DNA from: Adineta ricciae
Taxonomy: Eukaryota; Rotifera; Eurotatoria; Adinetida; Adinetidae
Length of the DNA stretch: 64,000 nucleotides
Direction of reading: 5' to 3'
Assembly: GCA_905250025.1 (NCBI GenBank)
Contig: CAJNOJ010000254.1
Location: 83,012 to 147,011, forward strand
Position numbers and translations under genes: made by a program. Of the stretch, positions 23,954 to 35,271 are shown piece after piece (position 1 is the stretch's first letter; each line of letters begins with the position of its first letter). The notes under the pieces are model-generated. The model did no database searches, was not told the origin of the DNA, and saw only the letters and a list, made by a program, of their open reading frames with translations.

Positions 23954-25864
23954 AACCACTGATTTTCCAAAAAATTCGAAATTATTATCCACTAAAGTTC
24001 CGATAAAATCGTTCCGGCATGTTTGTTTACAAACCGATTATCGTGAAGAATCAAGTCAAACAGATCCTTATTCGCCGGCGTATACAGTATCGCATGGCGA
24101 ACATCCGGAAGTGTTTGATCTTTCGGATTTTATATATGGAAAAGGTCTACCGGCGACATTGCTGGAGATTTCTTTTATTGAACGATTACGTGCTCGACGT
24201 CAATGGGAACAAGATCGAACATTTGATGAAGCACGAATGCAAATCGTTATTGAAAGAGAAATGCGAGAATGGCAAATGCGTGAGAAAGAAATCAAATTGT
24301 ATCACTTTTGCCGAGGCCATTGTTTTACGTTTTTATCACTACTGATTTAGATTACAAGATAAACGTCAGAAATTATTCGAGAAAAACCTTGAAACTTATA
24401 TTCACAATGATGAAGAACTAACACAAAACTTTGTTGATTTATTTGTCTACCGTGAGGAGAAGCAATTAAAACAAAAACATCAGCGATTAGAAATTCAAAC
24501 ATCTCGAGGTAAAACAAGCAAAGTCATCAAACAAGATACATACAAATCATTCATAGATATTCGTCGGATGAAACGTTGGTATCAATTACGTGAAACACAT
24601 ATAAATTCGTTAACTAGTTACAATCATTTCGGAGCTATCGGCTTGATCAAATGTGATAATAATTGTTATATATCATTAAAACCGCCATGGCATACGCGAT
24701 CGAATGATATGATAACTAATTTGAAGAGCAATATTTGGTGTCCTCAATTCGATCATTTTATTGATCGACGAATGCGACAAATAGGAATGAATGTTTTGCA
24801 GTTCGAAGATTTTTTGCCTAAAAATGCTTTTACTACCAAAATTAATCAAAAGAGTCTATTAACAGCATCTAAGAATAGACGTTTGCAACGTCGGATTGAA
24901 AATCTCGACAAAGCCTATCAAGTACAAACTCGTTTGTATATTGAAATATCAATGAAAATCTTTGTAGTTAATTCAACAAGGAAAAAGTAACCAATCATCA
25001 CTTTCTGAACAAAGACCACTTCGTTTCGTGAAAAAAATCGAATCTATCGCTCATCTTCAACAATCACATTCTACTTCACTTTCAATCGAAGTCTTTCTCA
25101 CAATTACAAATCATTCGATGATATTTGTCTATTCTTAGGAACAAGATCATCGTCGCCTCGCTCTAATCAAATTTCAAAATTATCTTCGCACTATCACTAC
25201 TCAATCTAAAGTAGTTTATCCATTGACTTCCTGACATTACATAGGAATGCTCCTAGATCGCGAATGTTCAACATATCCGAAAAGATTTATTGGAAGAATT
25301 ACGAAATCCACATCGAAGAATATCATCAATTGATTTGAATAAAGACGATATTGAAACACAGATTTATGATTATGTCGAAAGTGTCACCATTGGTGATATG
25401 TTGGATTTTCTCTCGAAAGAATTACTTCGCCTGCAGTGGGAACAAACGATTCATCTGTTTATCATTCTCGCTGATCGACAGCGATATCAAAGAGAAAAAC
25501 AAGAGACTAGCATTCGTCGGCAAACGATACAAAGGCAAAAACTAGAAAATGAGATTTTCCAACAAGTGTTTTCGCTCAGTTCGGATATTGACATCGAAAC
25601 ATACGTCCGAGATCTTATTCTTCAATCGATTTCCGACACCGCGGATGAACAGGCAAGATTAGACATCCAACAATTAACTGAAAACCTTATCGACTTAACA
25701 ACAAATCCTTCGTAAATACTTTCTTATTTCACAGATCTTCATCTTTTCTTATTTTTAGATGCACTCAATTAGACGCCGAAGGTTTTATTTCAAATCTCGT
25801 TCATCAATTTCTTCTTCCTGCAGTGTGCAAACATCTGCAGAGACAAGACAAGACGTGTTCATAG
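23954..25864 (+). CDS. CFAP91: cilia- and flagella-associated protein 91 (CFAP91/MAATS1), block A copy, 5' end not found
   Basis: Exons 23954-24298, 24351-24921, 24968-25090, 25139-25210, 25257-25711 and 25759-25864 (stop TAG) give about 557 residues in one frame. The first exon follows a TTTTAG acceptor and starts mid-codon, so an upstream exon is expected. Family features: QTDYREESSQTDPYSP then YGKGLPATLLEISFIERLRA, a long charged central region, LIKFQNYLR, and MLDFLSKELLRLQ followed by HLFIILADRQR. CFAP91 is an axonemal adaptor at the base of radial spokes and the calmodulin-associated complex. Vertebrate proteins are roughly 200 residues longer at the N terminus; I could not find that part in the 1.4 kb upstream. 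Two introns use less usual donors (GTACAA, GTCTTT). Confidence 0.85.
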
Positions 25865-25996
25865 AATAAAGAGACGACATCTGTTAATTTGTTCAATAAT
25901 ATATTTGCTCGTTGAATAAATGGAGACAAGATAAATACCGGGACACAAATGGGAAGAGAGAAAAAAGTGAAATTCAATCGAGATTAATTATATGAT

Positions 25997-26825
25997 TTAA
26001 TTAGCATGTTCGAAATATTCTTTCGATTTTGAAACATCAGGATTGATCGTTTTCTTTCCGGGTTTCCAGTTCGCTGGACATACTAAGAAAGAAAAACAAG
26101 AAGAAATGCAGTTTCAAACTCCGAGGAAGAAGAGTTCTATACCTTCACCATGTTTATCTGTAAATTGGAAAGCTTGAACTAATCGAAGTGTTTCATCAAC
26201 TGAACGACCAACCGGTAAATCATTAATTGTTATTTGTCGAAGAGTTCCGTGAGTATCGATGATAAATAAACCACGAAATGCAATACCTTCATCGTCCTTG
26301 AGAACACCATATTTCACTTAAGATCATAAACTAAACTTTTCACAGAGAGGGAAAAATAAAGAAATGTGCAGCTTACTCGAAATTTCTAAGTTCTTGTCGG
26401 CAAGTAATGGAATATTCATCTTTCCCAAGCCACCTTGTTTTCGACTTGTATTAACCCTAGAATTTCCATGATATTTAACGATGAGAGAATTTGAAATTTG
26501 AATCATTACCATGCTAAATGACTAAAATGAGAATCAGTTGAACAAGCTAAAACTTCGCAATTAATTTGACGAAATTCTTCGATACGATCGCTAAACGAGA
26601 TGATTTCTAAAAATAAAATCGAGATTATGTCTTATCTTTCCAATCGATTTCTTTCGATAATCAAATCAAATTACCTGTTGGACAAACGAATGTAAAATCC
26701 AATGGATAGAAGAAGAGTACAACATATTTGCCCTTATAATCTTTCAATGCAACATCTTTGAAGTTTCCGTCAATGACAGCAGTAGTCTTGAAATCTGGTG
26801 CTGGTTTACCGATTTTTGCTGACAT
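25997..26825 (-). CDS. typical 2-Cys peroxiredoxin (PRDX1/2-like), block A copy
   Basis: Five exons: 26825-26675, 26606-26510, 26456-26377, 26316-26143 and 26082-25997, giving 195 residues, the normal length. The peroxidatic cysteine is Cys48 in FTFVCPTE (the Glu codon spans intron 1) and the resolving cysteine is Cys169 in GEVCPANW. Both the GGLG motif and the C-terminal YF motif (KEYFEHAN) are present, so the enzyme should be of the hyperoxidation-sensitive eukaryotic type. No targeting peptide is seen, so it is likely cytosolic. It reduces hydrogen peroxide using thioredoxin. It is transcribed divergently from PFDN4 across about 630 bp. A TTTCAG acceptor about 19 bp before the ATG indicates a 5'UTR intron or trans-splicing. 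Confidence 0.95.
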
Positions 26826-27453
26826 TTTCTTTGTTCAGTAGAGATCTGAAATGACAAAGGAACAGAATCTTATATCCTAATATTTACCTTTAATTCTAAC
26901 TAATTTTCTCATTAGATAAACGCAACTGATGAAATCTTTGAAGAAGATATCCTGCGGGGAGTCGTTTCCTTTCTTTGCACTGAGCTCTAATTAGTTTTCT
27001 CTTTGGCATTCGAGAGAATGAAACACAACAGTATGGCACCACCTTATCAAAAAAGAAAAGAATCACTCCAATACATTCATTTATCATTCTGCTATGTCAT
27101 GTCGACTAAAGTCGACGGGAGGATAAGTTATATAAAGGTGCAGTGGCAACGAAAACGAAGAGAACAGAAAAACATATAAAGGCGACGAGGGTAACGACCA
27201 CCATCAAAATACACTTGTCGCTTATCAACATCTCATAGTGCAACATGTAATCTGATCTTTAGAATTTTTTATGAAAAATATTCAGAGAACGAACCTTTCT
27301 ATACGTTCTCAGAACACAAAATAACTTGTAAATACTCAGATGTCGCCTTGATGGACCGCGGCGAGTCCTATTGGTTCAATCGAGCTCAGCCAATTGTAAA
27401 TCAGTTGATGTTACATACATTAGTTGATTCCAGTAGTAACTATTAAGTAAATC
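26826..27453. promoter_or_regulatory. shared divergent promoter region, peroxiredoxin and PFDN4
   Basis: About 630 bp between two divergent starts. It contains GAGGATAAGTTATATAAAGGTG near 27120-27141, a TATA-like box in plus orientation, and short inverted repeats (GTCGACTAAAGTCGAC near 27101-27116). The same arrangement is kept in block B at 35272-35894 with small changes. Function is inferred from position. Confidence 0.4.
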
Positions 27454-27855
27454 ATGTCGTCGACAACTAAAGATGTGGAAGTTCATGTTGAATATGCTGA
27501 TCAACAGAATATCAACAAATTCGCACGCAATAATGCAAAATTAACCGAATTGAAAGAAGAAATCGAAACTAAACGAAAAGAATTAACATCCTTGTCGGAT
27601 GCTCGTGAAGCTCTTGATGAATTAGCTATTCTATCTGATATTCCCACGGCGCCATTACTTGTTGGAGAAACATTTCTTATTGAGCCAACTGAAGATATCT
27701 TGACTTCGTTAGATGGACGAAAAACAAAAATCGAAGCAGAGATCGATGACATTCAATCGCGTATGCAAACAATTCAAGGTGTTCTCAGTGATTTAAAGGT
27801 GAAATTATATGGAAAATTTGGCAAAAGTATCAATCTCGAGAATGATGAAGAATAA
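27454..27855 (+). CDS. PFDN4: prefoldin subunit 4, block A copy
   Basis: A single exon of 133 residues, matching the family length. It has the beta-type prefoldin layout: an N-terminal coiled coil (FARNNAKLTELKEEIETKRK), the central beta-hairpin region with LSDIPTAPLLVGETFLIE, and a C-terminal coiled coil ending LYGKFGKSINLENDEE, which is the PFDN4 signature. It is part of the hexameric prefoldin chaperone that passes actin and tubulin to the CCT chaperonin. Four residues differ from the block B copy. The DUF885 gene begins 171 bp after this gene on the same strand. Confidence 0.95.
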   Translation: MSSTTKDVEVHVEYADQQNINKFARNNAKLTELKEEIETKRKELTSLSDAREALDELAILSDIPTAPLLVGETFLIEPTEDILTSLDGRKTKIEAEIDDIQSRMQTIQGVLSDLKVKLYGKFGKSINLENDEE

Positions 27856-28025
27856 ACAAGAACTAAGACGCTCCGCTTGTTTTTCTCCGTTCTTTTGTTA
27901 CACGTTTGTTTACAAATAAATGCTTCTTTTTTTTATCGAACAACAAATAAAGGCCATATTGATTTAAAATCATCTGCTCTCGTTATGCATTAACTCTTTT
28001 TGTCTTTAGATTCGGGAATCTTTCA

Positions 28026-29570
28026 ATGGATAAATATCTAATAGAAATATTCGATTTAGAAGCCAATGTGAACGACATAACTCCAATTGATAAGTTTAAA
28101 TTGTATCGTGACTTTGATCGATTTATCAATGCGTTGAAAGAATACGCATCGAAAAATGAGTTAACCAATATTGAGCAGTTTTATTTTGATTTCGAAACTG
28201 ATCCCCGCCGTGAATTTTTCCATCGATTAGAACAAACATATTTTGACAATTACTTTCTTTCGATTTATTTTATTTTGTCTAATCCAGTGCTGATCACAAA
28301 ACCAACATTCGCCAATCTTTATCGTGACAAACATTACCTACCTATTATCACTGATTATATTATCAACTTGTATCAAACGCTTGATTCAAACACTTCTCGA
28401 TTTTACAATAAAATACTTCTGGAAAAATTCATTTCCAATCTTGATTTCACTCCATTATCGGATGACGTTACTTCATCTGAATATAAAACATACTTTCAAT
28501 TATTTGCTCAAGAAACGTCCCGACTGAAATCTTATTTAACTGAATTGGTCAAAGATCCAAAATGGTCCACACATCCCGCTCAAGGCTTATCGGAATTCGA
28601 TCCGAAATATTACCAATTTGCTTTTCAATATCACACTGGTTTAAGATTGAAATCTTCGGATAATTTCATGAAAATTAAGCAATGGGCACAGAAACATCTA
28701 GATTATCTTATGAATGAAGTTAATCGAACATGTGATCGTCTACTAACAAACGATTCCGATAAAACAAAATCACTTCCTGAAAAAATGAGACTTGTTGGCG
28801 AACATCCAAGTCAACGTTGGTCATCAAAACAAGAGATCATCGATACATACCAGCTCTGTCTATCAAAATATCGACGAATTTTTATTGCTCAAAACCAGTT
28901 CAAAGAGTTCAACCCTCCGCACATTACTATTTTGGATAATCCTCTGCTAGCAGGTGGTTATTACTACAAGGATAACTTTTATCTCAATGTTTCGGGTTGG
29001 TCAGAAGGAAATTATCGATATGAAGTCGAGAACTTGACTTTACATGAAACAATTCCCGGACATCATATGCAACTTGATATTTCTTATCATTCACCAAATC
29101 ATAATTATTTAACGGCAATTGCAGAAGCACCATGCAACGGATTTGTAGAAGGATGGGGTTTATTCGCTGAACATTTAGGTGATTCAATGTTCGATGATCC
29201 GTGGGTTTATTTTGGTTATTTGCAAATGAATATTTTACGAACATTTCGAATCATTGCCGAAGTTCTCTTACACGTTGAAGGACAAGCTCCGGATGAAGTT
29301 ATTCAGTTGGCAAAACAGTACTTAACCGCCAGTGAAGCAAGTATCACTGCAGAAATCTACCGGTATCGAATTCTTCCTGGTCAAGCATGTTCGTACAAAA
29401 TCGGCTTAGAAATCTTTAAACGGGCTATCAGAGACAAATTCCAAGTCACTGAGGTCAAAGACTTTCTTAGATCGGATCTGTTAGCATGGTACAAAGATGT
29501 TTTATGGCAAACAGAACGACCGCTCGATGTTTTCCTGCTCGAAAATCAAATAACATGGACATTTGACTAG
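28026..29570 (+). CDS. DUF885 family putative zinc metallopeptidase, intronless, block A copy
   Basis: One uninterrupted frame of 514 residues. DUF885 landmarks are present: the zinc-site-like HETIPGHHMQ at residues 340-349, FVEGWGLFAEHLG near 373-385 with Glu375, and ILPGQACSYKIG toward the C terminus. DUF885 proteins are mostly bacterial and are thought to be metallopeptidases related to the M32-like fold; biochemical function is little known. No signal peptide is visible, so it may be cytosolic. The ATG lies about 14 bp after TTTGTCTTTAG, a strong splice acceptor, downstream of PFDN4. The absence of introns in an intron-dense neighbourhood is compatible with horizontal acquisition, common in bdelloids, but codon use looks like that of its neighbours. 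Confidence 0.85.
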   Translation: MDKYLIEIFDLEANVNDITPIDKFKLYRDFDRFINALKEYASKNELTNIEQFYFDFETDPRREFFHRLEQTYFDNYFLSIYFILSNPVLITKPTFANLYRDKHYLPIITDYIINLYQTLDSNTSRFYNKILLEKFISNLDFTPLSDDVTSSEYKTYFQLFAQETSRLKSYLTELVKDPKWSTHPAQGLSEFDPKYYQFAFQYHTGLRLKSSDNFMKIKQWAQKHLDYLMNEVNRTCDRLLTNDSDKTKSLPEKMRLVGEHPSQRWSSKQEIIDTYQLCLSKYRRIFIAQNQFKEFNPPHITILDNPLLAGGYYYKDNFYLNVSGWSEGNYRYEVENLTLHETIPGHHMQLDISYHSPNHNYLTAIAEAPCNGFVEGWGLFAEHLGDSMFDDPWVYFGYLQMNILRTFRIIAEVLLHVEGQAPDEVIQLAKQYLTASEASITAEIYRYRILPGQACSYKIGLEIFKRAIRDKFQVTEVKDFLRSDLLAWYKDVLWQTERPLDVFLLENQITWTFD

Positions 29571-29633
29571 AGATCATTTATTTTACTCATAAAAAATAAA
29601 GCAACTACACACAGAAAAATACGAAAAGTCTAG

Positions 29634-30289
29634 TTACAAGTTTCTTCCAGATCGTGCACGATAGTTCTGAAACCAAATACGGATCGATGATATAGGCAGT
29701 AGAAGTTGTTGAGCCAGCTGTTCTTGTTCACATGGCGTTGGATATCGATTTGTTGAGTAAACTTGACGAAGGTGCCAGATTTGCCAGTCACTTAACTTTC
29801 GACGTGACTAAAAACAAACAAATCAATCACTCCATCACGTCAATCCATTACACATACCTTTCTTTCATTAGTTGACGCCGTCATTGACTGATGTTCATTG
29901 ATCGATGCAGATGAGTTCAGTGAATTGTAACCAGTATCATCTAAACGAGAAATAGATGTTAACGGTTCGTCAAGATGAAATGTGATCAAACTGGAATTAA
30001 GCATGTTACTCACGGACTTGATTGAAATCAACGATCTTTCTTTATTAAAAAGGTGACTTACCATGTGATTGAAGGGAAAAGGAAGAAGAGGTATTCACTG
30101 AAGATGAGATAGCTAACGATTCAACTGAATGAAAGTTCACTCGTGCTTTGCTCGCTCGATGTGGTGTACTTGTGATGATATGACTGATTCGCTGAATAGA
30201 AGCACTAAAACAATCAACGATTCGTGTTTTCCTTCAAATATTGTTTTGTTGAGATCTCACTTTGGACTTGCATTGCAAACATCGATGTC
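29634..30289 (-). pseudogene. homeobox gene, block A copy, first exon cut by the N junction
   Basis: Reading right to left: the remaining first exon (GACATCGATG... to a GTGAG donor), then two middle exons, then the last exon with the homeodomain and stop TAA at 29636-29634. The homeodomain end reads LSDWQIWHLRQVYSTNRYP, LAQQLLLPISSIRIWFQNY, RARSGRNL. The ATG present in the block B and C copies is missing because the sequence stops at the N at 30290. I call it partial; it may be whole in the real genome if the junction is an assembly effect. Confidence 0.75.
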
Positions 30290-30632
30290 NGAGTGAGTGT
30301 CGATAAAAAAAGAAGAGAGTAAGAGATGCATCATCAATTATGAAAAAAAAAAGAAACGAAGAAGAAGAAGAAGACGAAGAAGAAAGAAGAAATAAAGAAG
30401 AGGTTTAACGCGCTTTGAGACTGATCCTTTGTTCATTCAATATAAGTAATACTAAACTATTGGCGTGTTTTCGAACAATAGTTCATCGAAAATGGACAGA
30501 AGAATTAGTCAAAAGAAAAACACATTCTTATACACGTGTAATTGTTCGTCTAATCGTCTCCGTGTGAAAAAATTCAACGATCAATTACGAACGATGATTG
30601 ATATTTTTCTTCGAAGAAATCAATGAATTTAC

Positions 30633-30660
30633 CTGTAATTGATGTTAAACGTTGTGTCAT
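30633..30660 (-). pseudogene. orphan copy of the PHLDB-like alternative first exon
   Basis: Same ATG, nine codons and GTAAAT donor as 22184-22211, but the sequence to its left in the gene's direction of transcription is the block A homeobox gene rather than PHLDB exons. As assembled here it has nothing to splice to. Confidence 0.5.
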
Positions 30661-32036
30661 GTTGACGACGACAAAGTTCTAAGAGGAATCGTTTTTTGAT
30701 GAATCGCAACAGATGTTCGTCTTATGCTTTCAGAATGATTGAGTGATTCATTTGAGTGGTTGAAGAAAAAAATAACAAAAGTATGTGAGTCAGTTCAATT
30801 TGATACATCGACAGTGTACATTTTTCTATACATTGACGATTTTTTTCGATTGACCAATCATTTGGATATAGAAACGAAAACGAAACGAGAGGTCGCTTCG
30901 CGTCTATCGACTTTTCGTTTTAGTTTTGATTAAGCACAACTGTCAGTGTTAATAAGCGAGAAATTCGTTTGATTGATCAACCCTATCGGTGTGAATATCA
31001 CTAATAAATCGAATCAGGGTTTATGATAAATAAGAAAATATGAACGATTTCGGAAATTTATTTCGCGTAAAAGACATTCTAGAAAATGAAATGATGCATT
31101 ACTAATTTATGTTAAAAATTTCGTCAATCAATGTTAATGATGCTTGAATTATTTTCGAACTAATCAATATACAGGTAGCTGGAAAGGTTTTGAAGTATGA
31201 ATTCTATCCTATTAAAAATGGCTCCTTACCAATAAAAAAAAAACAAATCAGCGAAGCAAAACGAGCAATTTTCCTGTTTGTTGGTTATTAAAAGTATTGT
31301 CAGGAGAGAGAAAACCAAGCAATATTACTTTTTCTTATCTGTACAGGGAAAGAGAAATAGTTTCAACGTCATTCTGTATCTGAGAAAACAATAACATACA
31401 TACTTGATCGAATTTATGAGTTTGGATATTCAGTGACACGTTTATACTATCGAAATGAAATTTCACAGATATGAGATGGCTTTTTATCTTTTTTTTCTCA
31501 AGACAAACTCAAGATAATCTCATCTAAATGTCATCATCATTCTTCATTTAATATTTGTTGATTATTAGCATAAATAATGAAGTGTATTGTTAGAAGATAT
31601 GTTTATTCGAGGTTATAGAATAACGAATGCTATATTATATCACATATTTGATATGAAAATCACAGAATAATTAACTGTTTATATTATAATACGAAACCTT
31701 CGTTAGCGCCAAAACTAACGTATCAATTGATTTCAAATGTTGGACACTAATCATGTGCCTTCTTGTTTTAACAATTCCAATCAAGTGATCTTATCCTGTT
31801 CTTCACCTTTGTACCAAAGATCGGATTTCTCGTAGGAGAATACGAGTGTTTTTTACAAATCATAGTTTTATTGAATTTAGTTGTTATCAAAGAAAGAAGT
31901 ACGCCGATGTACCGAACTTATCTCGAACGTCAGATAAGACACGATCGATTTTTATGATTAATGACTATTATAAGTAAGAAGAAGTGCATTCGAGATAAGG
32001 AATGGATTACTAGAGAGTAGGATTATCGATAGTATC

Positions 32037-32109
32037 GTTCTGTTGGTGTAGCGGTTATCACATCTGCTTAACACGCAGAAGGTCGCAGGTTCGACACCTG
32101 CACAGAACA
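32037..32109 (+). tRNA. tRNA-Val (AAC), copy B1
   Basis: Identical in sequence to copy A1, including the acceptor stem, AAC anticodon and T-arm. A T-run follows. The surrounding DNA differs by a few substitutions from block A. Confidence 0.97.
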
Positions 32110-32299
32110 TTTCTCTTTTTTTGTTCTTCTGAAGTTCAAAATTTGAAATTCAAATCGAACATACGAAGTCTTTCTTTCGTCTTCCAATTATAAGTTTAAT
32201 TTCATGTAAAAAAACCGATATGGTTTTTTATGAAGTATATTTTCTGTGGAAATCGATCAGATTCGAAATGACTGATAAGCGATTCGAAGTTAGGATGTG

Positions 32300-32372
32300 G
32301 TTCTGTTGGTGTAGCGGTTATCACATCTGCTTAACACGCAGAAGGTCGCAGGTTCGACACCTGCACAGAACA
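32300..32372 (+). tRNA. tRNA-Val (AAC), copy B2
   Basis: Identical to the other three copies. It ends 27 bp before the first recognisable CFAP91 exon of block B, and is followed by a long T-run. Confidence 0.97.
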
Positions 32373-32399
32373 CTTTCTCTTTTTTTTTTCTAATTTTAG

Positions 32400-34310
32400 A
32401 AATTCTGACTTTCCAAAAGATTCGAAATTATTATCCACTAAAGAGTTGATAAAATCGTTCCGGCATGTTTGTTTACAAACCGATTATCGTGAGGAATCAA
32501 GCCAAACAGATCCTTATTCGCCGGCGTACACAGTATCGCATGGCGAACATCCGGAAGTGTTTGATCTTTCGGATTTTATATATGGTAAAGGTTTACCGGC
32601 GACATTGCTGGAGATTTCTTTTATTGAACGATTACGTGCTCGACGTCAATGGGAACAAGATCGAACATTTGATGTAACACGAATGCAAATCGTTATTGAA
32701 AGAGAAATACGAGAATGGCAAATGCGTGAGAAAGAAATCAAATTGTATCACTTTTGCCGAGGTCATTGTTTTACGTTTTTATCACTATTGATTTAGATTA
32801 CAAGATAAACGTCAGAAATTATTCGAGAAAAACCTTGAAACTTATATTCGAAATGATGAAGAGCTAACACAAAACTTTGTTGATTTATTTGTCTACCGTG
32901 AGGAGAAACAATTAAAACAAAAACATCAACGATTAGAAATTCAAACATCTCGAGGTAAAACAAACAAAATCATCAAACAAGATAGACACAAATCATTCAT
33001 AGATATTCGTCGGATGAAACGTTGGTATCAATTACGAGAAACACATATAAATTCATTAACTAGTTACAATCATTTGGGAGCTGTCGGCTTGATCAAATGT
33101 GATAATAATTGTTATATATCATTAAAACCGCCATGGCATACGCGATCAAATGATATGATAACTAATTTGAAGAGCAATATTTGGTGTCCTCAATTCGATC
33201 ATTTTATTGATCGACGAATGCGACAAATAGGAATGAATGTTTTGCAGTTCGAAGATTTTTTACCTAAAAATGCTTTTACTACCAAAATTAATCAAAAGAG
33301 TCTATTAACAGCATCTAAGAATAGACGTTTGCAACGTCGAATTGAAAATCTCGATAAAGCCTATCAAGTACAAACTCGTTTGTATATTGAAATATCAATG
33401 AAAATCTTTGTAGTTAATTCAACAAGGAAAAAGTAACCAATCATCACTTTCTGAACAAAGACCACTTCGTTTCGTGGAAAAAATCGAATCTGTCGCTCAT
33501 TTTCAACAATTGCATTCTACTTCGCTTTCAATCGAAGTCTTTCTCACAATTACAAATCATTCGATGATATTTGTCTATTCTTAGGAACAAGATCATCGTC
33601 GCCTCGCTCTGATCAAATTTCAAAATTATCTTCGTACTATCACTACTCAATCTAAAGTAGTTTATCCGTTGACTTCCTGACATTACATAGGAATGTTCTT
33701 AGATCGCGAATGTTCAACATATCCGGAAAGATTTATTGGAAGAATTACGAAATCCACATCGAAGAATATCATCGATTGATCTGAATAAAGACGATATTGA
33801 AACACAGATTTATGATTATGTTGAAAGTGCCACCATTGGTGATATGTTGGATTTTCTCTCGAAAGAATTACTTCGTCTGCAGTGGGAACAAACGATTCAT
33901 CTGTTTATCATTCTCGCTGATCGACAGCGATATGAAAGAGAAAAACAAGAGACTAACATTCGTCGGCAAACGATCCAACGACAAAAACTAGAAAATGAGA
34001 TTTTCCAACAAGTATTTTCCCTCAGTTCGGATATTGACATCGAAACATACGTTCGAGATCTTATTCTTCAATCGATTTCCGACACTGCGGATGAACAGGC
34101 AAGATTAGACATTCAACGATTAACTGAAAATCTTATCGAGTTAACAACAAATCCTTCGTAAATACTTTCTTATTTCACAAATCTTCATCTTTTCTTATTT
34201 TTAGATGCACTCAATTAGACGCCGAAGGTTTTATTTCAAATCTCGTTTATCAATTTCTTCTTCCTGCAGTGTGCAAACATCTGCAGAGGCAAAAAAAGAC
34301 GTGTTCATAA
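32400..34310 (+). CDS. CFAP91: CFAP91 (MAATS1), block B copy, 5' end not found
   Basis: Exons 32400-32744, 32797-33367, 33414-33536, 33585-33656, 33703-34157 and 34205-34310 (stop TAA) match the block A copy exon for exon with the same lengths. Changes are mostly conservative: for example the exon 1 start reads NSDFPKDSKLL against TTDFPKNSKLL. The frame is intact, so this copy is as likely to be functional as the other. As in block A, the N-terminal part found in other animals is not visible. Confidence 0.85.
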
Positions 34311-34442
34311 AATAAAGAGACAACATCCGTTAATTTGTTCAATAATATATTTGCTCGTTGAATAAATGAAGACAAGATAAATACCGGGACACAAATGGGA
34401 AGAGAGAAAAAAGTAAAATCCAATCGAGATTAATTATATGAT

Positions 34443-35271
34443 TTAATTAGCATGTTCGAAATATTCTTTCGATTTTGATACATCAGGATTGATCGTTTTC
34501 TTACCGGGTTTCCAGTTCGCTGGACATACTAAGAAAGAAAAACAAGAAGAAATGCAGTTTCAAATTCCATGAAAGAAGAGTTCTATACCTTCACCATGTT
34601 TATCTGTAAATTGGAAAGCTTGGACTAATCGAAGTGTTTCATCAACTGAACGACCAACCGGTAAATCATTAATTGTTATTTGTCGAAGAGTTCCATGGGT
34701 ATCGATGATAAATAAACCACGAAATGCAATACCTTCATCGTCCTTGAGAACACCATATTTCACTTAAGATCATAAACTAAACATTTCACAGAGAGGGAAA
34801 GATAGAGAAATGTGAAGCTTACTCGAAATCTCCAAGTTCTTATCGGCAAGTAATGGAATATTCATTTTTCCCAAGCCACCTTGTTTTCGACTTGTATTAA
34901 CCCTAGAATTTCCATGATATTTAACGATGAGAGAATTTGAAATTTGAATTATTACCATGCTAAATGACTAAAATGAGAATCGGTTGAACAAGCTAAAACT
35001 TCGCAATTAATTTGACGAAATTCTTCGATACGATCGCTAAATGAGATGATTTCTAAAAATAAAATCGAGATTATGTCTTATCTTTCCAATCGATTTCTTT
35101 CGATAACCAAATCAAATTACCTGTTGGACAAACGAATGTAAAATCCAATGGATAGAAGAAGAGTACAACATATTTGCCCTTATAATCTTTTAATGCAACA
35201 TCTTTGAAGTTTCCATCAATGACAGCAGTAGTCTTGAAATCTGGTGCTGGTTTACCGATTTTTGCTGACAT
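34443..35271 (-). CDS. typical 2-Cys peroxiredoxin, block B copy
   Basis: Same five-exon structure as block A. The first exon is 35271 down to about 35121 and the stop is at 34445-34443. The Cp site [19 protein letters not shown] and KEYF motifs are unchanged. The protein appears identical or nearly so to the block A copy; most differences fall in introns and third codon positions, which points to purifying selection on both copies. Confidence 0.92.

Larger units (their letters stand above)
21853..30289. repeat. 8.4-kb block A, near-identical to block B
   Basis: This block runs from the PHLDB upstream region through two tRNAs, CFAP91, peroxiredoxin, PFDN4, DUF885 and a truncated homeobox gene. 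It aligns collinearly with 30291-38726 (8437 against 8436 bp). Protein differences are few: 12 of 514 residues in DUF885 and 4 of 133 in PFDN4. The block ends abruptly at a single N at 30290, inside the first homeobox exon. Confidence 0.95.

Noticed and set aside
24019..24345. 108-codon frame overlapping CFAP91 exon 1
   Set aside because: It is out of frame with the conserved CFAP91 motif QTDYREESSQTDPYSP.
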